Shown here piece after piece: positions 22,947 to 31,984 of a DNA stretch of 64,000 nucleotides. Made by a program: the position numbers and the translations under genes. Where the stretch lies: the NCBI RefSeq assembly GCF_020886775.1, contig NZ_AP024525.1, positions 4,216,001 through 4,280,000 on the forward strand, in the 5' to 3' direction. Below the pieces are notes generated by a model, which had not been told where the DNA came from, did not search any database, and saw only the letters and a program-made list of their open reading frames with translations. Position 1 is the first letter of the stretch. Every line of letters starts with the position of its first letter. Origin of the DNA: Sinomonas cyclohexanicum (lineage in GTDB: Bacteria > Actinomycetota > Actinomycetes > Actinomycetales > Micrococcaceae).

Positions 22947-23879
22947 TCAGTCCTCGGAGGGCTTCTCCTGGTCGGTTGGCTCCCCTTCGGCGCCGGCCCC
23001 CGGGCCGGCGGGCACCGCGGCCGAGGCGGGGTAGGCCGTCGACCGCTTGCGCCGAAAGGTGAGCAGGAATGCGATGGCGCCCGCAAGGAACAGCAGCCCA
23101 GAGACCCACGTGTTCACGCGCAGGCCGAGGATGAGGTTCGCGTAGTCGGAGCGCATGAGCTCGAATGCGAATCTGCCCGCCGTGTAGGCGGCGACGTACA
23201 GCGCGAACACGCTCCCCGCGCCGAGGCGGAAGCGCCGGTCGAGCCACAGGATCACGGCGGCGGTCACGAGGCACCACACGGATTCGTAGAGGAACGTGGG
23301 CTGGAAGTAGCCGATCACCACGGGGTTGCCGGCCAGGTCCGTCACGGCCTGGCCGGTGGCGGAGTCCATCTGGTGGATCTGCAGGCCCCACGGCAGGTCC
23401 GTCGGGTCGCCGTAGAGCTCATTGTTGAACCAGTTGCCCCACCGGCCGATCCCCTGCGCGATGAGCACCCCCGGGGCGACCGTATCCGCGAACGCGATGA
23501 ACGAGACCTTGGCGCGCCGGCACCCAATCCACGCGCCGAGCGCGCCGAGGGCGACGGCGCCCCAGATCCCGAGGCCGCCGTCCCAGATCGCGAACGCGTT
23601 CCACGGGTTCCTCCCGGGAAGGAAGTACAGCTCCGGATCGGTGATGACGTGGTAGATGCGGCCGCCGACAATCCCGAAAGGGACCGCCCACAGGCTAATG
23701 TCAGTGACCTGGCCCGGCAGGCCGCCGCGCTCCTTCCAGCGCCGCGAGGCGATCCACACTGCGACCACGATTCCGGCGATGATGCACAGGGCGTAGAAGT
23801 GGATGGTGAAGGGCCCGATCGGGAACCCGCTCACCGTCGGGGACGGGATGTACGAGGGCGCAGACAGCGTGGGACTCAC
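22947..23879 (-). CDS. lgt: Prolipoprotein diacylglyceryl transferase
   Basis: This 310-residue membrane protein has about seven hydrophobic segments and the Lgt signature GRWGNWFNNELYGDPTDLPWGL (about residues 140-160), plus the conserved VGGRIYHVITD. It transfers diacylglycerol from phosphatidylglycerol to the lipobox Cys of prolipoproteins, the first step of lipoprotein maturation, in the cytoplasmic membrane. The C-terminal tail after the last helix is Pro/Ala/Glu-rich and variable. I chose the GTG at 23879, which places the N-terminus just before the first helix; the upstream extension is Arg-rich and poor. No operon partner is evident. Confidence 0.95.
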   Translation of the reverse strand: MSPTLSAPSYIPSPTVSGFPIGPFTIHFYALCIIAGIVVAVWIASRRWKERGGLPGQVTDISLWAVPFGIVGGRIYHVITDPELYFLPGRNPWNAFAIWDGGLGIWGAVALGALGAWIGCRRAKVSFIAFADTVAPGVLIAQGIGRWGNWFNNELYGDPTDLPWGLQIHQMDSATGQAVTDLAGNPVVIGYFQPTFLYESVWCLVTAAVILWLDRRFRLGAGSVFALYVAAYTAGRFAFELMRSDYANLILGLRVNTWVSGLLFLAGAIAFLLTFRRKRSTAYPASAAVPAGPGAGAEGEPTDQEKPSED

Positions 23880-23940
23880 TTCCGGATCGTACCAACTGCC
23901 GGTGCGCTCACGCTGGGTGGCACGCACCCACGGCCGAGCC

Positions 23941-24846
23941 TCACGCCGGCGTCGGCAGCACCTCCGTGGCGACCTCGAGGACATACGGCAGCACGCGCGA
24001 CGGGTTCGCCGGCGACCACGCGAGCCCGTGGCGAAGGGAGGGCGGCTCCCCGGCGGCCGGCACTGCCAGCGGCACGTACACGGCCCCGTGGGGCAGGATG
24101 TCGCTCATCCCCTCGCTCACGAGGCTCACGCCCATGCCCGCGGCCACGAACGTGAGGATCATGAACGGGTCGCCGATGGTCTGCACCACGCGCGGCCGGA
24201 ACCCCGCCGCGACGCACGCCGCGGTCGCGGTCCGCTCGAGGTCGGAGCCGCCGCCGGAGGGCATCATGATGAAGTCCTCGTCGCGCAGTTCCGCGAGCTC
24301 GAGCGTGGCGCGGTGCGCGAGCGGGTGGTCCACGGGCACGACGGCGCCGAGCGCCTCGCGCGCGATCAGTCGGGACTCGAGCGGGGACGGGTCGAGCGGC
24401 AGCCCCACGAAGGCCAAGTCGAGCGTCCCCTGCATGAGGTGCGTGACGGCGTCGCCCGTCACCACCCGACCCTGGAGCGAGAGGACAACGTCCGGGTACC
24501 GCCGGCGCAGCGCCCGGGTGAGGCGCGGGAGTGTTCGGTGGTTGATCGCGCCCGTGAAGCTGATGGTGAGGTGCCCGTAGACCGTGCCGACCGACGCGTG
24601 CGCGGCCTGCCGGGCCACCTCGAGCTCCTCGAGCGCCCGGTACGCGTGCGGCAGCAGCGAGCGCCCGGCGGCGGTGAGCGAGACACTGCGCGTGCTGCGG
24701 TCGAACAGCGGCACGCCGATGTCCTTCTCGAGCTTCCGGATCGTCTGGCTCAGGGGCGACTGCGCGACGTGCAGCCGCGACGCCGCCCGCCCGAAGTGCA
24801 GTTCCTCCGCGACGGCCACGAACGCCTCGAGCCACCTGATCTCCAC
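23941..24846 (-). CDS. LysR-family transcriptional regulator
   Basis: This 301-residue protein begins with the classical LysR helix-turn-helix (VEIRWLEAFVAVAEELHFGRAASRLHVAQSPLSQTIRKLE) and continues with a LysR substrate-binding domain (GTLDLAFVGLPLD, DPFMILTFVAAGMGVSLVSEG). GTG at 24846 is the likely start, four codons inside a longer TTG reading. It is divergent from the MFS gene at 24897, with only 50 bases between starts, the standard LysR arrangement. It probably controls that transporter. Confidence 0.93.
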   Translation of the reverse strand: MEIRWLEAFVAVAEELHFGRAASRLHVAQSPLSQTIRKLEKDIGVPLFDRSTRSVSLTAAGRSLLPHAYRALEELEVARQAAHASVGTVYGHLTISFTGAINHRTLPRLTRALRRRYPDVVLSLQGRVVTGDAVTHLMQGTLDLAFVGLPLDPSPLESRLIAREALGAVVPVDHPLAHRATLELAELRDEDFIMMPSGGGSDLERTATAACVAAGFRPRVVQTIGDPFMILTFVAAGMGVSLVSEGMSDILPHGAVYVPLAVPAAGEPPSLRHGLAWSPANPSRVLPYVLEVATEVLPTPA

Positions 24847-24896
24847 GGCCCCATTCAAGCACCCGGCCGGGATCGGGCGCCGGATAGGGTGGAGCG

Positions 24897-26072
24897 GTGA
24901 CAGCGACGAAGGACTCCGAGAAAGCAGCCGGCACCGGGGCGATCCCCGACCCGGTCCTGAGGTCGATCGGCTTCCTCTCGTTCTTCGACCGGTTCGCCAC
25001 GCCCCCGATGCTCGTGGTCCTCGCCAGCCGCACGGGCATGACGCTCGCCGAGGCGGTGGGCCTCGTCGCGTCGTATGCCCTCTTCTATGCCCTCGGCCAG
25101 CCGCTGTGGGGGTTCATCAGCGACCGGTTCGGCAGAGTGACGGTGCTCCGGACGGCCCTCGCGGGGCTGGCCGTGGCCGCGGTCGCAAGCACCCTGTTCA
25201 GCGCCCATGCACCCCTGCTCGTGGCGCGCTCCGCGGCAGGACTCATGGCCGGCTGCCTGTACCCGACCCTCCTGACGATCATCGGCGACACCCGCACCGG
25301 GATCGAGCGCGCCCGCGGCCTCTCGGACCTCCAGATCTACTCGGCGCTCGGCACCACGGGTGCGACGCTCGCGGCAGGCGCCCTCGCGGCGTTCACGGAC
25401 TGGCGGGTGGTGTTCGGGCTCCCGGCGCTCGGCTGCCTCGCCTTGCTGTTCTTCCTCCGCCGGGCGCACGACGGCGCCACGCACCGCCGCGGTCACGTGG
25501 ACTTCCGCGCGGCGTTCTCGGGCGCAGCCCTGGGGGTCTACGGCGTGGCGGTCCTCGAGGGCGCGGTGCTCATGGGCATCCTGACCTACTTTGTCCCGGC
25601 CCTGCAGCACGCGGACGTGCCGATCGCCCTCGCGGGACTGCTCGCCGCCGCCTACGGGGTCGGAGTGATCGTGGGGGCGAGGTTCATGCGCGGCCTCGTG
25701 AAGCGGTTCACGCGGACCCAGCTCATGGGGATCGGCGGGGTGATCCTGCTGGTGGGGTACGCGGCGTCGTCCGTCGCGCAGATTCCGGTGACGGTCACGG
25801 CCACGGCTCTGCTCGTGGGCGCCTCGAACGCTGTGCTGCACTCGTCCGTTCAGGGATGGGCCACGGAGGTCGCGCCGAAGGCCCGGGCCACGACCGTCGC
25901 CCTGTTCGCGTGCGCGCTGTTCCTGGGCAGCTCCGTGGGGACGTTCCTCACGGCCGGGTTTGCGGATGCGGGGCGGTATGGTGCGATCTTCCTCCTGGGA
26001 CTCGGCGCCACTGGGGTGCTCATCGCGGTGGTGACGCTGGGGCACTCGGCGTGGGAGCGGCGTCGGGCATAA
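24897..26072 (+). CDS. MFS transporter
   Basis: This 391-residue 12-helix MFS protein has a DRFGRVTVLRTALAGL loop motif and a second-half NAVLHSSVQGWATEVAPKARATTVAL segment typical of drug/sugar-efflux-like permeases. The GTG start at 24897 follows GGTGGAGCG. The LysR gene is divergent and very close, so regulation by that protein in response to the transported or exported compound is likely. The substrate is not evident. The gene is followed by a 147-bp repeat element rather than another gene. Confidence 0.9.
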   Translation: MTATKDSEKAAGTGAIPDPVLRSIGFLSFFDRFATPPMLVVLASRTGMTLAEAVGLVASYALFYALGQPLWGFISDRFGRVTVLRTALAGLAVAAVASTLFSAHAPLLVARSAAGLMAGCLYPTLLTIIGDTRTGIERARGLSDLQIYSALGTTGATLAAGALAAFTDWRVVFGLPALGCLALLFFLRRAHDGATHRRGHVDFRAAFSGAALGVYGVAVLEGAVLMGILTYFVPALQHADVPIALAGLLAAAYGVGVIVGARFMRGLVKRFTRTQLMGIGGVILLVGYAASSVAQIPVTVTATALLVGASNAVLHSSVQGWATEVAPKARATTVALFACALFLGSSVGTFLTAGFADAGRYGAIFLLGLGATGVLIAVVTLGHSAWERRRA

Positions 26073-26076
26073 GACC

Positions 26077-26223
26077 GCGTTCAGGTTTCACCAGCCGCGT
26101 GTGCGGCCTTCACCAGGACCACGGCGCCCACGACGGCGCGCCCCCGGGCTTCCCCGGCGTTTCGCGCGGGCTCCGCGCCTTTGCTGGTGAAACCTGTACG
26201 GATCTGTGGTGAAACCTGAACGC
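26077..26223. repeat. Intergenic palindromic element with GGTTTCACCA ends (copy A)
   Basis: The 17-bp GCGTTCAGGTTTCACCA (26077-26093) is perfectly inverted at 26207-26223. A nested copy of the core, CAGGTTTCACCAG, is inverted at 26184-26196. The interior is GC-rich. A related element occurs at 47255-47391. The nested inverted ends and lack of coding capacity suggest a small non-autonomous mobile repeat or a regulatory RNA hairpin family; no target duplication was identified. Confidence 0.65.
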
Positions 26224-26263
26224 GAATTGACCTCGTCGCGGCTGCCGCGGAAACCTTGGCGTC

Positions 26264-27352
26264 ATGTGCGCAGCCAAGCTCTTCACCCCTGTTGACCTCC
26301 GGGCCATCCACGTCCGGAACCGGCTGTGGGTCTCCCCCATGTGCCAGTACTCCGTGGAAGGGTGGGACGGGGTGCCCACCGGGTGGCACCTCGCCCATCT
26401 CGGATCGTTCGCCCGCGGCGGCGCGGGCCTCGTCATGACCGAGGCGACTGCCGTGAACCCCGCGGGCCGCATCACCAACTGGGACACGGGGATCTGGAAC
26501 GAGGCGCAGGCGGAGGCGTGGCGCGAGATCGTCGCGTTCATCCACGCCCAGGGCGCCACCGCAGCGATGCAGCTCGCGCACGCCGGGCGGAAGGCCTCGA
26601 CGTACCGGGAGTGGAGCGGCCACGGCACCCAGTCGCCCGAGGACGGCGGCTGGGAGACGGTGGCGCCCTCCGCCGTCGCGTTCGACGGCTACGCCGCGCC
26701 CCGGGCGCTCACCGTCGAGGAGATCCAGGGCGTCGTGGCGGACTTCGCCGCGGCCGCCCGCCGGGCCCTCGGAGCCGGCTTCGATGCGCTCGAGATCCAC
26801 GGCGCCCACGGGTACCTCATCCACCAGTTCCTCTCCCCGCTCTCCAACCTGCGCACCGACGAGTACGGCGGCAGCCTCGAGAACCGGGCGCGCCTGCTCC
26901 TGGAGATCGTGCGGGCCGTGCGTGCGGACGCGGGCGACGGCGTGCCGCTCCTCGTGCGCCTCTCCGCCACGGACTGGGTGGACGGCGGCTGGAACCTCGA
27001 GGACACCATCACGGTGGCGGGGTGGGCAGCGTCCGCGGGCGCGGACTGGTTCGACCTGTCCTCGGGCGGCCTCGTCGCCCGGGCGAGCATCCCCGTCAAG
27101 CCCCTATACCAGGTCGCGTTCGCGACGGCCGTCCGCGACAGGACCGGGATGCCGGTGAACGCCGTGGGCCTCATCACCACACCGCAGGAGGCGGCCCAGA
27201 TCGTGGACGAGGGCGCGGCGGACGCCGTCATGGTGGCCCGCGAGTTCCTCCGCGACCCGCACTTCCCGCTCCGCGCCGCCCACGAGCTCGGCGTGGAGCT
27301 CGACTACTGGCCCCCGCAGTACACGCGCGCCAAGTGGCGCACCGGAGCCTGA
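26264..27352 (+). CDS. Old yellow enzyme, YqjM/xenobiotic reductase type
   Basis: This 362-residue single-domain FMN enzyme carries the YqjM-type markers WVSPMCQYS (the Cys modulating the flavin), MQLAHAGRKAS and the substrate-binding HGAHGYLIHQFLSPLSNLRTDEYGGSLENR. Members reduce alpha,beta-unsaturated carbonyls with NADPH. Unlike the large enzyme at 2313-4514 it lacks the Fe-S and FAD modules. The ATG at 26264 is the first of the domain. It precedes a YciI, alcohol dehydrogenase and KstD-like flavoprotein series, and the set as a whole would oxidise and reduce a cyclic substrate. The IclR at 31985-32785 may control it. Confidence 0.94.
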   Translation: MCAAKLFTPVDLRAIHVRNRLWVSPMCQYSVEGWDGVPTGWHLAHLGSFARGGAGLVMTEATAVNPAGRITNWDTGIWNEAQAEAWREIVAFIHAQGATAAMQLAHAGRKASTYREWSGHGTQSPEDGGWETVAPSAVAFDGYAAPRALTVEEIQGVVADFAAAARRALGAGFDALEIHGAHGYLIHQFLSPLSNLRTDEYGGSLENRARLLLEIVRAVRADAGDGVPLLVRLSATDWVDGGWNLEDTITVAGWAASAGADWFDLSSGGLVARASIPVKPLYQVAFATAVRDRTGMPVNAVGLITTPQEAAQIVDEGAADAVMVAREFLRDPHFPLRAAHELGVELDYWPPQYTRAKWRTGA

Positions 27353-27447
27353 CCCGCATCCCACTGAATGGGACAACCTCCCCGCGGGTGCCGCGGGTCA
27401 CAGCACACTGGGCTGAACGACCCCGACCCTCACGCAAGGAGGCTCCC

Positions 27448-27777
27448 ATGGCGCTTTTCGCCGTCACCTACGAGTACACCGGCACCACCGGGCACGACGC
27501 GCTCCGGGACACGCACCGCCCCGAGCACGTCGCGTTCCTCTCAGGACAGCACGAGGCCGGGCGCCTCGTCGTCTCCGGCCCCACCGGCAACGGCGCAGGC
27601 GCGCTCCTGGTCTTCACCGGCGGATCCGCGGACGACGTCGCGCGCCTCCTCGACGCCGACCCGTTCCGTCGCGAGGGCCTCATCGCCACCCGCACGGTCG
27701 TGCCGTGGAAGCCCTTCTTCGGCGCCGAGCGGCTGGCGGTCCAGAGTGTGCCCCAGCCGGCCGGGGCCGCGCGATGA
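27448..27777 (+). CDS. YciI family protein
   Basis: This 109-residue alpha/beta barrel protein of the YCII/DGPF group shows HRPEHVAFLSGQHEAGRLVVSGPT, with the conserved His and Ser/Gly region, and DPFRREGLIATRTVVPW near the C-terminus. Family members are small enzymes or accessory proteins, for example chloromuconolactone-type dehalogenase/isomerase folds. A perfect AAGGAGG lies 6 bases before the ATG at 27448. Its stop overlaps the alcohol dehydrogenase start (ATGA), so the two are coupled. The role is unknown. Confidence 0.9.
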   Translation: MALFAVTYEYTGTTGHDALRDTHRPEHVAFLSGQHEAGRLVVSGPTGNGAGALLVFTGGSADDVARLLDADPFRREGLIATRTVVPWKPFFGAERLAVQSVPQPAGAAR

Positions 27778-28877
27778 GAGTGGCCCGCACCGTGTCCAAA
27801 GAGACCATCCGCTACGAGGAGGCCCCGGAACCGCGCCCGAGCCGGGGACACGCCGTCGTGCGCGTGCGCAGCGTGACGCTGTGCGGCACGGACGTGCACA
27901 TCTGGGAGGACGACTACGCCACACCGCTGCCCATGGTCCAGGGCCACGAGTTCTCCGCGACGATCACTGCTTTGCACCCCGACGATGAGGGCGGGGCGTT
28001 CGCGGTAGGGGACCATGTCGCGGTCTCCCCCTACGCCGCGTGCGGGGCCTGCTACGCGTGCTCGTCGATCGGGCGCCCGAACGCGTGCGCCCACATGAGC
28101 GTCTACGGCTGCTACGACGAGGACGGCGCGCTGGCCGAGTTCATGCTCGTGCCGCTCGACCGCACGCACCGCCTGCCCGATGGGCTGCCGCTGGACCTCG
28201 CGCCGCTGTGGGAGCCGGTCTCGATCTCGCTGCAGGCCGTACGCCGAGGGCGGGCCGCCGCCGGCGAGCGGGTGCTCGTGAGCGGGGCGGGGCCGATCGG
28301 GCTCTTCGCGCTGCTCGCGCTGCGGGAGGTGCGGTGCAGCGTCGCGGTCCTCGACACCGATGCCGGGCGGCTCGCGATCGCCGCGGAGCTCGGCGCGGAG
28401 ACGGCCCTCGAGGTCCGGCCTGGATTCCCCGACGAGGCCCAGCGCGGCGAGATAGACGCGTGGACGGACGGCAAGGGGCCCTCCCTTGTGATCGACGCGA
28501 CCGGCGCGCCGGCGTCGCTCCGCACGGCAGTCGACCTCGTCGCGCCAGCCGGACGGGTCGTGGCGGTGGGAATCAGCGACCGAGAGCTCACCCTCTCGAT
28601 GCGAGCGCTGCCCGTCAAGGAGATCGACCTTCTCGGCTCCCGGAACTCGCTGCACATGGCCGACGCACTCGACCTCCTCGACCGCAACCAGGACGCGTGC
28701 CGGGCTCTGATCACGCACCGCTTCGGCTTCGACGAGCTCGACGCCGCGTTCCGACTCCTCCGCGACCGCTCCACGCCAGAGGGCGAGAGGGCCCGTGTCG
28801 GCAAAGTCGCGATCGACATCCCCGCCCTGTCCAGCGACGACGCCGTCGCCGAATGTGCCCAAGGAGCAACCGCATGA
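27774..28877 (+). CDS. Zinc-dependent alcohol dehydrogenase (MDR, sorbitol/threonine DH type)
   Basis: This 367-residue enzyme has the catalytic zinc motif VTLCGTDVHIW, GHEFSATI with the second ligand region, a structural Cys cluster (CGACYACSSIGRPNAC) and the Rossmann GAGPIGLFALLAL. It oxidises a secondary alcohol or polyol with NAD(P)+. Starts and stops overlap both neighbours by ATGA (27774 and 28874), giving tight coupling of YciI, alcohol dehydrogenase and the KstD-like flavoprotein. The C-terminal 15 residues form an acidic tail of no known role. Confidence 0.93.
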   Translation: MRVARTVSKETIRYEEAPEPRPSRGHAVVRVRSVTLCGTDVHIWEDDYATPLPMVQGHEFSATITALHPDDEGGAFAVGDHVAVSPYAACGACYACSSIGRPNACAHMSVYGCYDEDGALAEFMLVPLDRTHRLPDGLPLDLAPLWEPVSISLQAVRRGRAAAGERVLVSGAGPIGLFALLALREVRCSVAVLDTDAGRLAIAAELGAETALEVRPGFPDEAQRGEIDAWTDGKGPSLVIDATGAPASLRTAVDLVAPAGRVVAVGISDRELTLSMRALPVKEIDLLGSRNSLHMADALDLLDRNQDACRALITHRFGFDELDAAFRLLRDRSTPEGERARVGKVAIDIPALSSDDAVAECAQGATA

Positions 28878-30565
28878 GCTTCCTCACCCCTGTCGATGCC
28901 CTCGACGAGCACTATGACCTCGCCGTCATGGGCTCCGGCGCCGCCGGGCTCGTCGCGGCGTGCCGGGCAGCCGCGACGGGGCTCCGCGTCGTCGTGCTCG
29001 AGAAGGCCACGCGCCTCGGCGGGACGAGCGCGGCGGGCGGGGGCGTCATCTGGGCGCCGGACAACCCGCTCGCCGCGCCCGGCCTCGACTCCCCCGACGC
29101 CGCGGCGGCCTACCTGCGCGCGGCGACGGGCGGCGCGATGACCGAGGAGGAGATCGACTGGTACCTGCGGACGTCGCGGGCGGCCGTGGACTTCCTCGAC
29201 CGCGAGACCCATGTGCGGCTCACCCCGCTCAGCCGGCCGGACTACCACATGGAGTGGCCCGGCGCCGTAGCCGGCGGCCGCAGCCTCGACAACGACCCGT
29301 TCGACCCCGCCCACTTCCCCGGCGTACCCGGCCTCGCCGAATCGCTGCGCCCGCCCACGTACCTGCCGCTCATCTCGATGAACGAGCGGGACCACCTCCA
29401 CGGGGCCGCCCCGGATCCCGAGCTGCTGGCCAGGCGTGCGGCCTCAGGGGTGCGCACGATGGGCGGCGCGCTCGTCGGCGCCCTGGTCGCGACGGCCGTC
29501 GAGCGCGGGGTGGACCTCGCGGTCTCCGCGCCTGTGACGGGGCTCGAGCCCCTCGACGTGCCAGTGGAAGGCGGGGACGCGCACGACGGCGCCCGCTGGC
29601 TCGTGCGCGTCGGCGGGGGTTCGCCGTCGCGCGCCACCGCCGGTGCGGTGCTCATCGCGTCGGGCGGGTTCGAGCGCAACGCGGGGCTCGCCGCGTCGCT
29701 CCTGAGGTTCCCCACCACCCCCATCGGCGCGCCGTCCAACACCGGCGACGGGCTCCTGCTCGGCCTGCGTGCGGGCGCGATGCTGGCCCAGACGGGCGCG
29801 ATCTGGGGTGTGCCCGTGATCGCGCCCGAGGACCGGGAGTATGAGGGCGCGCCGACCGGGCGGATGGGCAACGTGGAGATGACGCTGCCCGGGTCGATCA
29901 CGGTCAACGCGGCAGGCAAGCGGTTCGTGAACGAGGCGATGAACTACCACGACCTCTCACGCGTGTTCGCCAATGTCGATCCCGCGACGTCCCGGCCCGC
30001 GAACGATCCGGCCTGGCTCGTGTTCGATGCCACCTACCACAGCAGGTATCCGGTGGCCGGGAACCCCGCCGGGACCGTGGCGCCCTGGATGCACCGGGCC
30101 GAGAGCCTCGCGGATCTGGCCGAGGCGATCGGTATCGACGCCGGCGCCCTCGCCGCGACCGTGCGGAAGTTCAACGCGGACGCGCGGGCCGGGGTCGATT
30201 CCGAGTTCGGCCGAGGGTCCACCGAGCAGGACCGGCACCTCGGGGACCCGGCCGTGGGCCCGAACCCGTGCCTGGCCCCGCTCGAGATCGGCCCGTTCTT
30301 CGCGGTGCGCATCCGCCCCGGCGCGCTCGGCACCGCCGGCGGCCTCGCGGCGGACCTCGACGGCCGGGTCCTGACCCCCTCCGGCGAGCCGATCCCCGGC
30401 CTGTACGCCGCGGGGAACTGCTCGGCGACCGTGTTCAAGGACGCCTACCCGGGCGGCGGGGCCACGCTCGGCTCCGCGGTGACGAGGGCGTTCGCCGCCG
30501 CCGAGCACATCGTGTCCGAGCACGCGGCGGAGCGGACGGCCCCGGGGGCCGCGGTCCCGGCGTGA
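28874..30565 (+). CDS. KstD-like FAD-dependent dehydrogenase
   Basis: This 563-residue flavoprotein has an N-terminal LAVMGSGAAGLVAACRAAATGLRVVVLEKA and the LGGTSAAGGGVIWAPDNPL motif that also begins the protein at the left edge. Later come ASGGFERN, AAGKRFVNEAMNYHD and the C-terminal GLYAAGNCSATVFKDAYPGGGATLGSAVTRAF. It belongs to the 3-oxosteroid dehydrogenase/FAD-binding dehydrogenase group; members introduce double bonds next to a ketone. With the Zn-alcohol dehydrogenase upstream it could oxidise a cyclic alcohol and then desaturate the ketone. The real substrate is unknown. Confidence 0.93.
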   Translation: MSFLTPVDALDEHYDLAVMGSGAAGLVAACRAAATGLRVVVLEKATRLGGTSAAGGGVIWAPDNPLAAPGLDSPDAAAAYLRAATGGAMTEEEIDWYLRTSRAAVDFLDRETHVRLTPLSRPDYHMEWPGAVAGGRSLDNDPFDPAHFPGVPGLAESLRPPTYLPLISMNERDHLHGAAPDPELLARRAASGVRTMGGALVGALVATAVERGVDLAVSAPVTGLEPLDVPVEGGDAHDGARWLVRVGGGSPSRATAGAVLIASGGFERNAGLAASLLRFPTTPIGAPSNTGDGLLLGLRAGAMLAQTGAIWGVPVIAPEDREYEGAPTGRMGNVEMTLPGSITVNAAGKRFVNEAMNYHDLSRVFANVDPATSRPANDPAWLVFDATYHSRYPVAGNPAGTVAPWMHRAESLADLAEAIGIDAGALAATVRKFNADARAGVDSEFGRGSTEQDRHLGDPAVGPNPCLAPLEIGPFFAVRIRPGALGTAGGLAADLDGRVLTPSGEPIPGLYAAGNCSATVFKDAYPGGGATLGSAVTRAFAAAEHIVSEHAAERTAPGAAVPA

Positions 30566-30612
30566 GCCAGACGGGTTTGGGCCGGGCGAGGCTTCTCGTC
30601 CATGATGCTGGC

Positions 30613-31978
30613 ATGCAGACCGCACAGCTCGACGCCGTCGTCGAGGCCCTGAACGCCGCCCTGCAAGGTCGAGACCGACCCGGCACACCTGGCGCCGTAC
30701 ACCACGGACCGCTCGGGCCACCGATCCGCCGGCGTGCCGCTCGCGGCCGTCTATCCGGGAAGCGTCGAGGACGTGCAGGCGGTCTGCCGGATCGCGTCCG
30801 GGGCGGGGGTCGCGCTCGTGACCCGCGGTGCCGGGACCGGCCTCGCGGGCGGGGCGATCGGCGGGCCCGGCGAGATCGTCCTGTCCCTCCGCGACATGGA
30901 CCGCATCCTCGAGGTCTCGGCCGAGAACCGCCTCGCGGTGGTCCAGCCCGGCATCCTCAACGGGGCGCTCAACGGGCGCCTCTCGGAGCACGGCCTCTGG
31001 TGGGCGCCTGACCCGGCGAGCAAGGACATCTCCACCGTGGGCGGGAACATCGCCATGAACGCCGGGGGCCTGCTGTGCGCGAAGTACGGGGTGACCCGCG
31101 AGGCGGTGCTCGCGCTGAAGGTCGTCCTCGCGGACGGCACGCTCCTGGAGGTGGGCCACCGCACGGTCAAGGGCGTCACGGGCTACGACCTGTGCGCCCT
31201 CATGATCGGCTCGGAGGGCACGCTCGGTGTCATCGTCGAGTGCACGCTCAAGCTCCAGCCGCTCGTCGCCGGGGAGATCGCCACGATCGGCGCGTACTTC
31301 GGCACGCTCGGGGACGCGCTCTCCGCCATCGCCGAGGTGACCCGCGCCGGCCACGTCCCGGCGATCATGGAGCTCATGGACCGCCCCACCCTCGACTGCG
31401 TGGCCCGGTTCACCGGCCACGCCGCCCGTGGCGACGCGTACGTCCTCGTCCAGTGCGACGGCCCCGCCGCGGCAGCCACGGCCGCAGAGGTCGCGGAGCT
31501 CCTCCGCGTCTCCGGGGCCGCGGTCCAGCTCACGACCGACCCGGAGGAGTCCCGGCGCCTCGTCGACGTGCGGCGGGGCGCGTTCCCCGCGCTCGAGGCG
31601 ATGGGCACCCTGCTGGTCGAGGACATCGCGGTCCCCCGGGACAGGATGGGAGCCGCCTTCGCCGCCGTGCGCCGCATCGAGGAGAAGTACGGCGTCATGA
31701 TCCCCACCTCGTGCCACGCCGGGGACGGGAACCTCCACCCCACCTTCGTCTTCACCGGCGAGGACGTCCCACAGGAGATCTGGGAGGCCGCCGGGGAGAT
31801 CTTCGCCACGGCCCTCGAGCTCGGCGGGACGCTCACGGGCGAGCACGGGATCGGCCTGCTCAAGCGCAGATGGCTCGGCGACGAGCTGGGCGAGGCCCAG
31901 TACGCGCTCCAGCGCCAGATCAAGGCGGTCTTCGACCCGGGGAACATCCTCAATCCCGGGAAGGTATTCGCCGAGTAG
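30613..31978 (+). pseudogene. FAD-binding oxidase, GlcD/D-lactate dehydrogenase family, with an N-terminal frameshift
   Basis: From the in-frame GTG at 30734 a well-conserved 414-residue GlcD-type protein is read: PCMH FAD-binding motifs RGAGTGLAGGAIGG and TVGGNIAMNAGGLLCAKYGVTREAVL, then the C-terminal oxidase domain with PTSCHAGDGNLHPTF and LTGEHGIGLLKRRWLG. The expected first 40 residues are split between frames. An ATG at 30613 reads MQTAQLDAVVEALNAAL, and near 30662 the frame must shift by +1 to reach KVETDPAHLAPYTTDRSGH. One inserted base (or two lost) explains it. It could be a genuine mutation or a sequencing error. If functional it would oxidise a 2-hydroxy acid. The last ATG of the domain cannot restore the missing part. 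Confidence 0.75.
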
Positions 31979-31984
31979 CCCTGG

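Noticed and set aside
22771-23034. Small plus-strand gene across the 28-bp hairpin
   Set aside because: The frame exists only because it reads through the palindrome, and it overlaps the end of lgt; no ribosome-binding site.
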